Source: Methylopila sp. M107
Lineage (GTDB): Bacteria; Pseudomonadota; Alphaproteobacteria; Rhizobiales; Methylopilaceae
Assembly (NCBI RefSeq): GCF_000384475.1
Contig: NZ_ARWB01000001.1
Location: forward strand, 2,336,176 to 2,400,175
Length of the DNA: 64,000 bases
Reading direction: 5' to 3'
The notes below the pieces were generated by a model that was given only the letters and a program-made list of their open reading frames with translations, was not told the origin of the DNA and ran no database searches. The translations under genes and the position numbers were made by a program. Positions 1 to 7,072 of the stretch are shown here, piece after piece (the first letter of the stretch is position 1; each line of letters begins with the position of its first letter).

Positions 1-1126
1 TCGGGAAGAAGTAGCTGTCGATGCGCACATAGGCGCTGAACATCAGCGACTTGTTGATCTCCTCGAAATCGAAGGCGAGATTGAAGGCGCGGCGCACGCG
101 CTGGTCCTTGAACTTGTCGCGGCGGAGATTGAACACAAAGGCCTGCATGATCCCCGACATCTTGCTGGGGAATTTCTCCAGAACGACGCGATTGTCCTTC
201 ACGGCCGGGAAAGTATATTCGGTCGCCCAGTTCTTGGCGCTGTTCTCTCGCCGGAAATCGGAATCGCCCTTCTTGAATGCTTCGAGTTGACCGACCGGCT
301 CCCTGTAATAGTCGGTCCGCAGCTCGTCGAAATTGTTGGTTCCCTTCCGGACAGGCAGGTCCTTCGCCCAGTAATCCGCGACCCGCTCCATCGTGATCCA
401 GCGCCCCGGAGACACGTCCTTCACCCGGTAAGGGCCTGAGCCGAGAGGCTTTTCGAGCGTGCCCTCCTCGACGTTGCGCTTTTTGCCGGCGGCGTCGGTC
501 CCCTCCCACCATGCCTTCGGGAGCACTTGCAGCTGGCCGACGATCTGCGGCAGCTCGCGATTGCCGGCGCCGGCGAAGTCGAACGTCACCTCATGGTCGC
601 CGGTCTTGCGGGCGGATTTTACGTCCCGATAGTAAAACTGCCGCTGTGGGTTGATGCGCTTCAATGTGTCGAACGACCAGATCACGTCCTCGACTGTAAT
701 CGGCGTGCCGTCGTGCCAGCGCGCCTCCGGGCGCAGACGGAACGTCACGGAGGAACTGTCCACGGGATAAGAAACACTCTCCGCGATCAAGCCGTATTCG
801 CTCGACGGCTCGTCCGACGACTGGGTCATCAGCGTGTCGTAGACGTCCGCGACGGCGAAAGCCGGGCTGCCCTTGCGGATGAAGATGTTGAGACTGTCGA
901 ACGTCCCCATGGCGGCGAACTTCGCCGCGCCGCCCTTGGGCGCGTCGGGGTTCACATAGTCGAAGTGTTTGAAATCGATCGGGTATTTTACGTCGCCGAA
1001 CAGCGAGAGCCCGTGCCGCCAGTGCTGCGTCGGCTGCGCGGCGTCCGGTTTCGGCGCGGCCTCCTGCGCCTGCGCCGGCGCGAGGGCCAGCGTTGCAAGG
1101 AGGGCGGCGGCGAAACGAAACGTCAT
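1..1126 (-). CDS. ABC transporter periplasmic peptide-binding protein, YejA-like (C-terminus cut by window edge)
   Basis: Family 5 extracellular solute-binding protein that would deliver oligopeptides (microcin C-type substrates in the YejABEF family) to an inner-membrane ABC importer. About 375 residues are visible. It starts with a signal peptide (MTFRFAAALLATLALAPAQA), then shows family motifs: HGLSLFGDVKYP, DFKHFDYVNPDAPKGG, GTFDSLNIFIRKG, the substrate-domain sequence RPEARWHDGTPIT and SGPYRVKDVSPGRW. The ATG at 1124-1126 is chosen because the next upstream ATG meets a stop after five codons. The gene runs off the left edge, so permease partners cannot be seen. The YejA assignment rests on the HGLSLFG and FKHFDYVNPDAPKGG signatures; substrate is inferred only from family. 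Confidence 0.85.
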   Translation of the reverse strand, partial: MTFRFAAALLATLALAPAQAQEAAPKPDAAQPTQHWRHGLSLFGDVKYPIDFKHFDYVNPDAPKGGAAKFAAMGTFDSLNIFIRKGSPAFAVADVYDTLMTQSSDEPSSEYGLIAESVSYPVDSSSVTFRLRPEARWHDGTPITVEDVIWSFDTLKRINPQRQFYYRDVKSARKTGDHEVTFDFAGAGNRELPQIVGQLQVLPKAWWEGTDAAGKKRNVEEGTLEKPLGSGPYRVKDVSPGRWITMERVADYWAKDLPVRKGTNNFDELRTDYYREPVGQLEAFKKGDSDFRRENSAKNWATEYTFPAVKDNRVVLEKFPSKMSGIMQAFVFNLRRDKFKDQRVRRAFNLAFDFEEINKSLMFSAYVRIDSYFFP

Positions 1127-1272
1127 CGGCGATCGAACATCCCTATGGCCGTCGGGCCATATCGGCCGGCCGGACGGGCCGCATTATGTCGCCAAACGTG
1201 GCGGCTTCCAGTCATGGTTCTCTTGGCGCGCCGACGTGACGCGATCGTGAGGCCGACATGGCCGGCCGGCCA

Positions 1273-1302
1273 ACGAAAAAGGCCGGGCGCAAGGCCCGGC
1301 CT
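1273..1302 (-). terminator. Rho-independent terminator after the triple-haem cytochrome gene
   Basis: Read on the minus strand this is a GC-rich stem (AGGCCGGGC / GCCCGGCCT) with a short TTGC-type loop followed by TTTTTCGTT. It begins about 25 bases after the cytochrome stop codon, the position expected for its terminator. Confidence 0.75.
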
Positions 1303-1325
1303 GGTTCGGCGCGCGGCGCGCGGGC

Positions 1326-2786
1326 CTACTTGCCCGGGATCGCGACCGGGTTGTCGGAGTTCTTGTTCAGGAACGCGATGACGTTGGCGCGCTCCTGGGC
1401 GTCCTTGATGCCGGGATAGGGCATCATATTGCCGGGGGAGTATTTGGCGGGGTCGGTCAGCCATTCGTCGAGCTGCGCGAAATCCCAGTTGCCGGGCTTC
1501 GCCTTGAGGCCGTCGGAATATTCGAAGCCCTCCTGGTGGCCGTGCTTCAGCCCGACGACGCCGTAGAGGTTCGGACCGGCTCCCGCCTCGCCGCCTTTCT
1601 CGGAGGTGTGGCAGACATGGCAGTTCGCCTTGAAGAACTCCTCGCCCTTGGCGGGGTCGGCGGAGGCGAGGCGCTTGTCGATCGGCTCGGCGGCGGCGGC
1701 CGGCGCCGCAGCGGCGGCGGGTTCGGCCGGCTTCGCCGGTTCCGCGGGTTTGGGCGCCTCGGCCTTCTTCTCCTCGGCCGGGGCCGCGGGAGCGGGCGCC
1801 GCCTCGGTCTTCTTGTCGCCGCCGGCCGCGGGAGCCGCGCCGCCTTCGAGCTTCGCCGGATTGTCGGAATTGCTGTTCAGGTAGGCGACGAGGGCGGCGC
1901 GCTCATCCTCGTTCTTGACGCCCGCGAAGGCCATCGAGGTGCCGGGGACGTAAGCCTTCGGGTTTTCGAGCCAATGGCCGAGGTTCTCGACGTCCCAGAC
2001 CTTGTCGGAGGTCTTCTTCATCGCGTCCGAATAGCCGAAGCCTTCCATGTGAGCGTGCTTCAGGCCGACGATGCCGTAGAGGTTCGGGCCGGCCTTGGCG
2101 GGTCCGCCCTTCTCGAAGCCGTGGCAGGCCGCGCACTTCTTGGAGGCAGCTTGGCCTTTGGCGATGTCGGCGGACGCGACCTTGGCCGCGAAGCCGCCGC
2201 CGGCCGCGGGCGCCGCGCCTGCGGCCGCCGGGGCCGGCGCGGCGCCGGCCTTGGGCAGCTCCTGCGGCTTGTCCGAATTCTTGTTGAGGTAGGCCAGGAT
2301 GTTGGCGCGCTCTTGCGCGTCCTTCACGCCCGCGAAGGCCATCGAGGTGCCCTGGATGTAGCCCTTCGGATTTTCCAGCCAGTGGTCGAGATTCGCGAAG
2401 TCCCAGACCTTGTCGGAGGTCTTCTTCATCGCGTCCGAATAGCCGAAGCCTTCCATGTGGGCGTGCTTCAGGCCGACGATGCCGTAGAGGTTCGGGCCGG
2501 CCTTGGCGGGTCCGCCCTTCTCGAAGCCGTGGCAGGCCGCGCACTTCTTCACCGCCTGCTCGCCCTTCGTGGCGTCCGCCGAGGCGAGCAGCGCGAGCGC
2601 GCCGGCCGGCGCGGCGCCCGCGCCCGCCGCCTTGTCCCCGCCTTCGGGCTTGCCCGCGACTTCCATGCCGGGCTTCGCCGGCTTCTTTTCGTGGAAGATT
2701 TCCCCGACCAGCACGTTTACGCCGAGCAGCACGGTGAGCGTGCCGAGCACGGCGCCCGCGATCTTGTTGATTTTAAAGCTGTCCAT
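1326..2786 (-). CDS. Membrane-anchored c-type cytochrome with three haem domains
   Basis: Electron-carrier protein of the periplasmic face. With the start at 2786 (GGAGCCGAG just upstream) it has 486 residues. An N-terminal anchor (IAGAVLGTLTVLLGVNVLVG) is followed by three mitochondrial-type cytochrome c domains with haem motifs CAACH (about C82-H86), CAACH (about C218-H222) and CHVCH (about C389-H393). Each is followed by GPNLYG and a distal Met-containing segment (TSMAFAG twice, GNMMPYPG in the third). Ala/Pro-rich linkers join the domains. Domains 1 and 2 are nearly identical for some 90 residues, whereas domain 3 is divergent. Rhizobial relatives I know (CycM-like) carry one domain, so the length is unusual. 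It lies divergent to kdsB and has its own terminator. The electron partner is not evident; a terminal oxidase is possible. Confidence 0.9.
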   Translation of the reverse strand: MDSFKINKIAGAVLGTLTVLLGVNVLVGEIFHEKKPAKPGMEVAGKPEGGDKAAGAGAAPAGALALLASADATKGEQAVKKCAACHGFEKGGPAKAGPNLYGIVGLKHAHMEGFGYSDAMKKTSDKVWDFANLDHWLENPKGYIQGTSMAFAGVKDAQERANILAYLNKNSDKPQELPKAGAAPAPAAAGAAPAAGGGFAAKVASADIAKGQAASKKCAACHGFEKGGPAKAGPNLYGIVGLKHAHMEGFGYSDAMKKTSDKVWDVENLGHWLENPKAYVPGTSMAFAGVKNEDERAALVAYLNSNSDNPAKLEGGAAPAAGGDKKTEAAPAPAAPAEEKKAEAPKPAEPAKPAEPAAAAAPAAAAEPIDKRLASADPAKGEEFFKANCHVCHTSEKGGEAGAGPNLYGVVGLKHGHQEGFEYSDGLKAKPGNWDFAQLDEWLTDPAKYSPGNMMPYPGIKDAQERANVIAFLNKNSDNPVAIPGK

Positions 2787-3019
2787 CTCGGCTCCGGCTG
2801 TCCGAAAAAGGCCGCTGGCCGCCGCATCTGGCGCGCCGCCTCCCAAGGGCGTAACTCATCGTTCCAGCGACCTCCGAGCCGCCGGGCGGCCGCACGCTAG
2901 CCGCATTTGCGCGAATGCCGCAACCGAGGCGTCGCGCAGACGCCGTGCTACCTTATGATGATGCAAAAATACTCAAGCTGCGGAAATGGTTTAGCTTTCA
3001 AGCTCAGCATGGATTTATG

Positions 3020-3781
3020 ATGCCTACAGTCCGCAGCCCCTCGCGCCCGCTGGTGCTGATACCCGCCAGGCTCGCCGCGACCCGACTCCCGGGCAAACCG
3101 CTCGCCGACATCCATGGCGAACCGATGATCGCCCATGTGCTGCGCCGCGCCCGGGAAGCCGGCGTCGGCCCGGTCGTGGTGGCGGCCGACAGCCCGGACA
3201 TCGCCGAAGCCGTGACCGCCGCCGGCGGGCAATGCGTGCTGACGCGGCCCGACCACGCGTCGGGCTCGGACCGCATCCACGAGGCGCTGGAGGCGCTCGA
3301 CCCCGACCGCGAGTTCACCGTGATCGTCAACGTGCAGGGCGACCTGCCGACCATCGATCCCATCGCGATCCGCGAAAGCCTCAGGCCGCTCGAAGACCCG
3401 GACGTCGACATCGCGACGCTGGTGGCCGAGATCGAGCGCGAGGAGGAGAAGACCGCGCCGAGCGTGGTGAAAATGGTCGGGACCGAGCTTTTCCCCGGCC
3501 GCTTCCGCTGCCACTATTTTACGCGCGCGACCGCGCCGACAGGGCCGGGGCCGCTTTATCACCACATCGGACTCTACGCCTATCGGCGCGACGCGCTGGA
3601 GCGCTTCGTGAAACTGAAACCCTCGCCGCTGGAAATCCGCGAGAAGCTCGAACAACTCCGCGCGATCGAGGCCGGCATGCGGATCGACGCGATAAGGGTC
3701 GCGGTGACGCCGCTCGGCGTCGACACGCCCGAAGACCTCGACCGCGCCCGCGAGATGCTTGCGGGCGGCGCGGGAATATGA
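3020..3781 (+). CDS. kdsB: 3-deoxy-manno-octulosonate cytidylyltransferase (CMP-Kdo synthetase)
   Basis: Cytosolic enzyme that activates Kdo with CTP to CMP-Kdo for the lipopolysaccharide inner core. The nucleotide-binding N-terminus [20 protein letters not shown] is diagnostic, followed by [12 protein letters not shown], the metal and substrate region [23 protein letters not shown] and [16 protein letters not shown]. Length is 253 residues, normal for KdsB. Two tandem ATGs (3017 and 3020) precede PTVRSPSRP; an in-frame extension to 2915 has no family support, so the short start was chosen. It is followed by a palindromic repeat and then pheA on the same strand, an arrangement I know from other Rhizobiales. 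Confidence 0.95.
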   Translation: MPTVRSPSRPLVLIPARLAATRLPGKPLADIHGEPMIAHVLRRAREAGVGPVVVAADSPDIAEAVTAAGGQCVLTRPDHASGSDRIHEALEALDPDREFTVIVNVQGDLPTIDPIAIRESLRPLEDPDVDIATLVAEIEREEEKTAPSVVKMVGTELFPGRFRCHYFTRATAPTGPGPLYHHIGLYAYRRDALERFVKLKPSPLEIREKLEQLRAIEAGMRIDAIRVAVTPLGVDTPEDLDRAREMLAGGAGI

Positions 3782-3820
3782 GGGCGGGACTCGTGCATTG
3801 AACAGCGAGACGCTGTCCTT

Positions 3821-3948
3821 CACCTCTCCCCGGCGGGGAGAGGTCGGCGCGCAAGCGCCGGGTGAGGGGCGTCGCCATTTCCGGAAAACCCTGATCCCCC
3901 TCACCCGCTCGGCTTCGCCTCACGACCTCTCCCCGCCGGGGAGAGGTG
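3821..3948. repeat. 128-bp intergenic inverted-repeat element (family A, copy 1)
   Basis: Two arms ending in CACCTCTCCCC and GGGGAGAGGTG face each other. Each arm carries its own small CTCTCCCC/GGGGAGAG hairpin followed by a GGGTGAGGGG segment. A copy of the same length in opposite orientation lies at 6932-7059. Confidence 0.85.
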
Positions 3949-3985
3949 AAGACCAGCGCCCTCAATGCAAGCGAATGGCCTTCAC

Positions 3986-4885
3986 ATGACCGCCAAGCCC
4001 GTCTCCGCAAAACCCAAGATCGCCTATCAGGGCGAGCCCGGCGCGAACTCGCATCTCGCCTGCGTCGAGGCGTTTCCGGACCTGGAGCCGGTCGCCTGCG
4101 CGACCTTCGACGACGCCTTCGCGGCTGTCGCGGGCCGCGCCATCGCGCCCGGCCAGCGGGTGCGGCGCGACGAGCGGGCGGACTTCGCCATGATCCCGAT
4201 CGAGAATTCGGCGAACGGCCGGGTGGCGGACGTTCACCACCTGATGCCGCTCGCGAGCCTCCATATCGTCGGCGAACATTTCGTCCCGATCCATCACCAG
4301 CTGATGGCGGTTCCAGGCGCTTCGCTGAAGACGATCACGAGCGTGCAGAGCCACGTCCAGGCGCTTGGCCAGTGCCGCAAGAAGATCCACGAGCTCGGCC
4401 TCAAGGCCGTGATCGGCGAGGACACGGCGGGTTCGGCCCACGAGATCGCCAAGGCCGGCGATCCAACCCGCGCCGCCCTCGCATCGAAGCTCGCGGCCGA
4501 GATCTACGGGCTGGAGATTTTGGCGAAGGACGTCGAGGACGCGGCCAACAACACCACGCGCTTCGTGGTGCTGTCGCGCGAGAAGAACTGGGCCAGACCG
4601 AAGAACGGCCCGACAGTGACGAGCTTCGTGTTCCGCGTGCGCAACATTCCGGCCGCGCTCTACAAGGCGCTCGGCGGCTTTGCGACCAACGGCGTCAACA
4701 TGACGAAGCTCGAGAGCTACCAGCTCGACGGCGCCTTCACGGCCACCCAGTTCTACGCCGACGTCGAGGGCCACCCGGAAGACCGGCCGCTGAAGCTCGC
4801 GCTCGAGGAGCTCGAATATTTCTGCGAGGAGCTGACGGTGCTCGGCGTCTACCCGGCGCACCCGTTCCGCGCGAAGGCGAGATAG
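3986..4885 (+). CDS. pheA: Prephenate dehydratase
   Basis: Converts prephenate to phenylpyruvate, the committed step of phenylalanine synthesis in the cytosol. The catalytic prephenate dehydratase domain starts with IAYQGEPGANSHLACVEAF, includes MIPIENSANGRV and ends with the TTRF motif (NNTTRFVVLSRE). A C-terminal ACT regulatory domain (SFVFRVRNIPAALYKALGGF, then KLESYQLDG in place of the usual ESRP) should bind phenylalanine for feedback control. There is no chorismate mutase domain, so this is the monofunctional form of about 300 residues. Start could be 3965 (MQANGLH-) or 3986 (MTAKP-); neither has a clear ribosome binding site. It follows kdsB and the family A repeat on the same strand. 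Confidence 0.93.
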   Translation: MTAKPVSAKPKIAYQGEPGANSHLACVEAFPDLEPVACATFDDAFAAVAGRAIAPGQRVRRDERADFAMIPIENSANGRVADVHHLMPLASLHIVGEHFVPIHHQLMAVPGASLKTITSVQSHVQALGQCRKKIHELGLKAVIGEDTAGSAHEIAKAGDPTRAALASKLAAEIYGLEILAKDVEDAANNTTRFVVLSREKNWARPKNGPTVTSFVFRVRNIPAALYKALGGFATNGVNMTKLESYQLDGAFTATQFYADVEGHPEDRPLKLALEELEYFCEELTVLGVYPAHPFRAKAR

Positions 4886-4910
4886 CGAGCGCGGCATATC
4901 ACGCGCTCGC

Positions 4911-5013
4911 CCGTCATCCCGGGCGAAGGCCCGGGATCCAGAACCGGCGACGTCTCGGGGCTATCTCAACGCTTCGTGGCTCTGGACCCCGGCCCTGCGG
5001 CAGGGGTGACGAG
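4911..5013. repeat. Intergenic palindromic repeat pair (CGTCATCCCGG family B)
   Basis: A left unit CCGTCATCCCGGGCGAAGG with its own hairpin to CCCGGGATCCAG, then a mirrored right unit (CTCTGGACCCCGGCC ... GGGGTGACG). No coding sequence fits the 175-bp gap between pheA and the next gene. Confidence 0.75.
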
Positions 5014-5060
5014 CGCTTGGAGACGACGAGATTGTTCGTCGCCCTCCCGCCAACCGCCGC

Positions 5061-5555
5061 TCACTGCGCCTGGCGAGCGGTCGGCGGGGCCTTCACGTCG
5101 TCATAGTTGATCTCGACCTCGGCGGTCGTGGAGAAGATCCGGCGCGGCAGGCCGTCCGCGCCGACCCACAGCGTCTGCGGCACGGCGCCCTCCGCCTGCG
5201 CGGCCGGGGGCGGGCTGTAGGCGAAGACCTTCACCTCGGCGCCGTCGAGGGTCTGCGGCGTCTTCTCCTGGCAGTCGTTGAGGCCGACCCCGACGGCCGC
5301 CTTCATCATGTCGAGCCGGCCGCCTTCCTTCAGCTGCAGCGCCTGCCACTGTCCGTCCTGCTGAATGTAGAATTTCTGGCCGATGGCGAGCGAGGTGACG
5401 GGCTTCTGCCCGAACGCGCGGATCACCTGCCGATAGGCCGGCGCCGCCGCGAGCTTCTCGAACGCCGAAGCGATCGGCGCGCAGGCGTCGGCCGCGAAAG
5501 CGGGGAGCGGCGCGAGGACGCCGAGGATGGAGGCCATAACGAGGAAACGCGGCAT
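5061..5555 (-). CDS. Small secreted protein of unknown function
   Basis: A 164-residue protein with a clear signal peptide (MPRFLVMASILGVLAPLPAFA, cleaved before ADACAP). The mature part has two cysteines far apart (in ADACAP and LNDCQEKTP) that could form a disulfide. Its composition is that of a soluble periplasmic protein: it alternates basic beta-like segments (KFYIQQDGQWQALQLKEGG, LWVGADGLPRRIFSTTAEVE). I do not recognise the family with confidence. The start at 5555 is preferred over 5576 because GGAG stands 8 bases upstream of it. It is convergent with pheA, with a repeat between them. Confidence 0.75.
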   Translation of the reverse strand: MPRFLVMASILGVLAPLPAFAADACAPIASAFEKLAAAPAYRQVIRAFGQKPVTSLAIGQKFYIQQDGQWQALQLKEGGRLDMMKAAVGVGLNDCQEKTPQTLDGAEVKVFAYSPPPAAQAEGAVPQTLWVGADGLPRRIFSTTAEVEINYDDVKAPPTARQAQ

Positions 5556-5615
5556 GCGGAGGCTCCGGAACTTCATCAGTGGAAGGACTTATCGCGCGAA
5601 CGCGTTCCGGCGAGC

Positions 5616-5749
5616 CTGTCATGCCGGCCGGAGCGAAGCGGAGGGCCGGCATCCAGACCCGTTGCGGCGACAGAAGAAGCCGATACGGCGACGTTATTGT
5701 TTGAGAGCAGGACGTTTCTGGGGTCCGGCCCTTCGGCCGGAACGACGGC
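5616..5749. repeat. Intergenic palindromic repeats (family B)
   Basis: The left unit reads TGTCATGCCGGCCGGAGCG and closes with GGGCCGGCATCCAGA. A second unit, TCTGGGGTCCGGCCC-TTC-GGCCGGAACGACGG, faces it. The left unit is nearly the same sequence as the inverted repeats around the GIY-YIG gene at 15,689-16,080. Confidence 0.75.
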
Positions 5750-5764
5750 GGAGTTGCGGCGGGC

Positions 5765-6691
5765 TCACTTGAGGACGAAGTGCCGGAGCAGATGATGCGC
5801 GATCGCGCTCGGGGGCGGAACGAAGAACCCTTCCGGATGGGCGCGCGCCAGCATCGCGGCGACGTCGTCGCGCGCGAACCAGCGGACGTCTTCCAGTTCC
5901 TGGTCGTCGGGCGTGATCGCCTCCGACAGCGCCTCGCAGCGCACGCCGATCATCAGCTGCGACGGGAACGGCCAGGGCTGCGACAGCTCGTAGGCGACCG
6001 CGCCGACCGCAACGCCCGCCTCCTCCAGAATCTCCCGGCGCGCCGCGTCCTCGATCGTCTCGCCCGGCTCCACGAAGCCGGCGAGGCAGGAGTACATGCC
6101 GGGCGCGAACCGCGCCTGGCGGCCGAGCAGGCAGCGGTCGCCATGGACGACAAGCATGATCGCGACCGGATCGTACCGCGGAAAATGCAGCGCGCCGCAG
6201 GACGGGCATCTGCGCCGCCAGCCGCTGGCGTTCGGCGCCGTCGGCGATCCGCAATTCGCGCAAAAGCCGTGGCGGGCGTGCCAGAGCGCCATCGACTTGG
6301 CGTAGCCGACGAGCGCGAGCGCCTGGCTGTCGAGCCTGTCGTTCCAGGCGATGGCGCGCAGGTCTTCCGAGACGAGATCGTCGGCGCGCTCGATTTTTTC
6401 CGCCGCGCCCTCCCTGAGGCTCATCGCGAATCGCGGAGCGCCGTCGATCCGGCCGAGATAGGCGGCGCGGGTGGAGGGTCCGAGCGCGTCGAGCGCGGCG
6501 GCGTCGAACAGCGGGTCGAGCGCGCCGCCGCCGGTCGCCCTCAGCACCGGCCGGTCGCCCGCGAGGGCGAGAAAGCGCGCCTCAGCGTCTCGCGTTTCCG
6601 CTTCGATCGCCGCGTCGTCGTCGCGGCGTTCGGCGGCGCGGTCGATGCTGAGGCCGGCATAGCCGAGCGGGGGAGCTTTTGCGTTCGACAT
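5765..6691 (-). CDS. nudC: NAD+ diphosphatase (Nudix hydrolase NudC)
   Basis: Hydrolyses NAD(H) to NMN(H) and AMP; members of the family also remove NAD caps from RNA. It has about 308 residues: an N-terminal NUDIX-like domain, a four-cysteine zinc ribbon (FCANCGS and RRCPSCGALHFPR), then the catalytic Nudix fold with Nudix-box residues G, E and REILEEAG and the NudC-specific SQPWPFPSQLM motif. An in-frame extension to 6934 crosses the SRP RNA gene and is rejected. Start is 6691 (MSNAKAPP) or 6733 (MDGTTPPAQ). The gene is divergent from ffs with only about 50 bp between them. Confidence 0.92.
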   Translation of the reverse strand: MSNAKAPPLGYAGLSIDRAAERRDDDAAIEAETRDAEARFLALAGDRPVLRATGGGALDPLFDAAALDALGPSTRAAYLGRIDGAPRFAMSLREGAAEKIERADDLVSEDLRAIAWNDRLDSQALALVGYAKSMALWHARHGFCANCGSPTAPNASGWRRRCPSCGALHFPRYDPVAIMLVVHGDRCLLGRQARFAPGMYSCLAGFVEPGETIEDAARREILEEAGVAVGAVAYELSQPWPFPSQLMIGVRCEALSEAITPDDQELEDVRWFARDDVAAMLARAHPEGFFVPPPSAIAHHLLRHFVLK

Positions 6692-6706
6692 GCGGCTCTT
6701 GCGCCC

Positions 6707-6736
6707 TTGCGCGGGAGGGGTCGTACCGTCCATATA
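6707..6736 (+). promoter_or_regulatory. Possible sigma-70 promoter of ffs
   Basis: TTGCGC at 6707-6712 and CATATA at 6731-6736 are 18 bases apart and sit just before the conserved 5' end of the SRP RNA. The -10 box is imperfect, so this is a tentative call based mainly on position. Confidence 0.4.
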
Positions 6737-6738
6737 GC

Positions 6739-6845
6739 GCTCGGGAGGTTGGCGGTGGACGTGTCCCTCGCCAACCGGGTCAGGTCCGAAAGGAAGCAGC
6801 CCCAACGAGACCGTCACGGGTCGTCGACCGGCCTCCCACCTTTTT
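6739..6845 (+). ncRNA. ffs: Signal recognition particle 4.5S RNA
   Basis: The nearly invariant SRP RNA domain IV is present: GGGTCAGGTCCGAAAGGAAG followed by CAGCC (6777-6802), which forms the Ffh-binding hairpin with its asymmetric loop. The flanks pair into the long stem (GGGAGGTTGGCGG on the left, GGCCTCCCACC on the right). The RNA ends in a run of five T after the closing stem, as expected for intrinsic termination. Length is about 105 nt, the usual bacterial 4.5S size. Location just before dnaX is the standard alphaproteobacterial site. It binds Ffh for co-translational targeting of membrane proteins. Confidence 0.93.
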
Positions 6846-6931
6846 CCGTTCCCGCGACGAGGCGAGCGAAGCGATGACGGCAGTTCGCCGGCCAGAGCCG
6901 CGTCCGGCAGGCTCGTCGAGGCGCGAGCCTT

Positions 6932-7059
6932 CACCTCTCCCCAGTGGGGAGAGGTCGGGAGGCGAAGCCGAGCGGGTGAGGGGGATCGGGGCTTTCCGGA
7001 GAGGGCGAGGCCCCCTCACCCGGCGCTGCGCGCCGACCTCTCCCCGCCGGGGAGAGGTG
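6932..7059. repeat. 128-bp intergenic inverted-repeat element (family A, copy 2, inverted)
   Basis: The same architecture and the same length as the element at 3821-3948, but reverse-complemented: its left arm GAGGTCGGGAGGCGAAGCCG is the complement of the right arm of copy 1. It fills the space between ffs and dnaX. Confidence 0.85.
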
Positions 7060-7072
7060 CAGAGGGCGCCGC

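Noticed and set aside
6692-6934. N-terminal extension of NudC
   Set aside because: It would translate the antisense of the SRP RNA gene; the family start is at 6691 or 6733.
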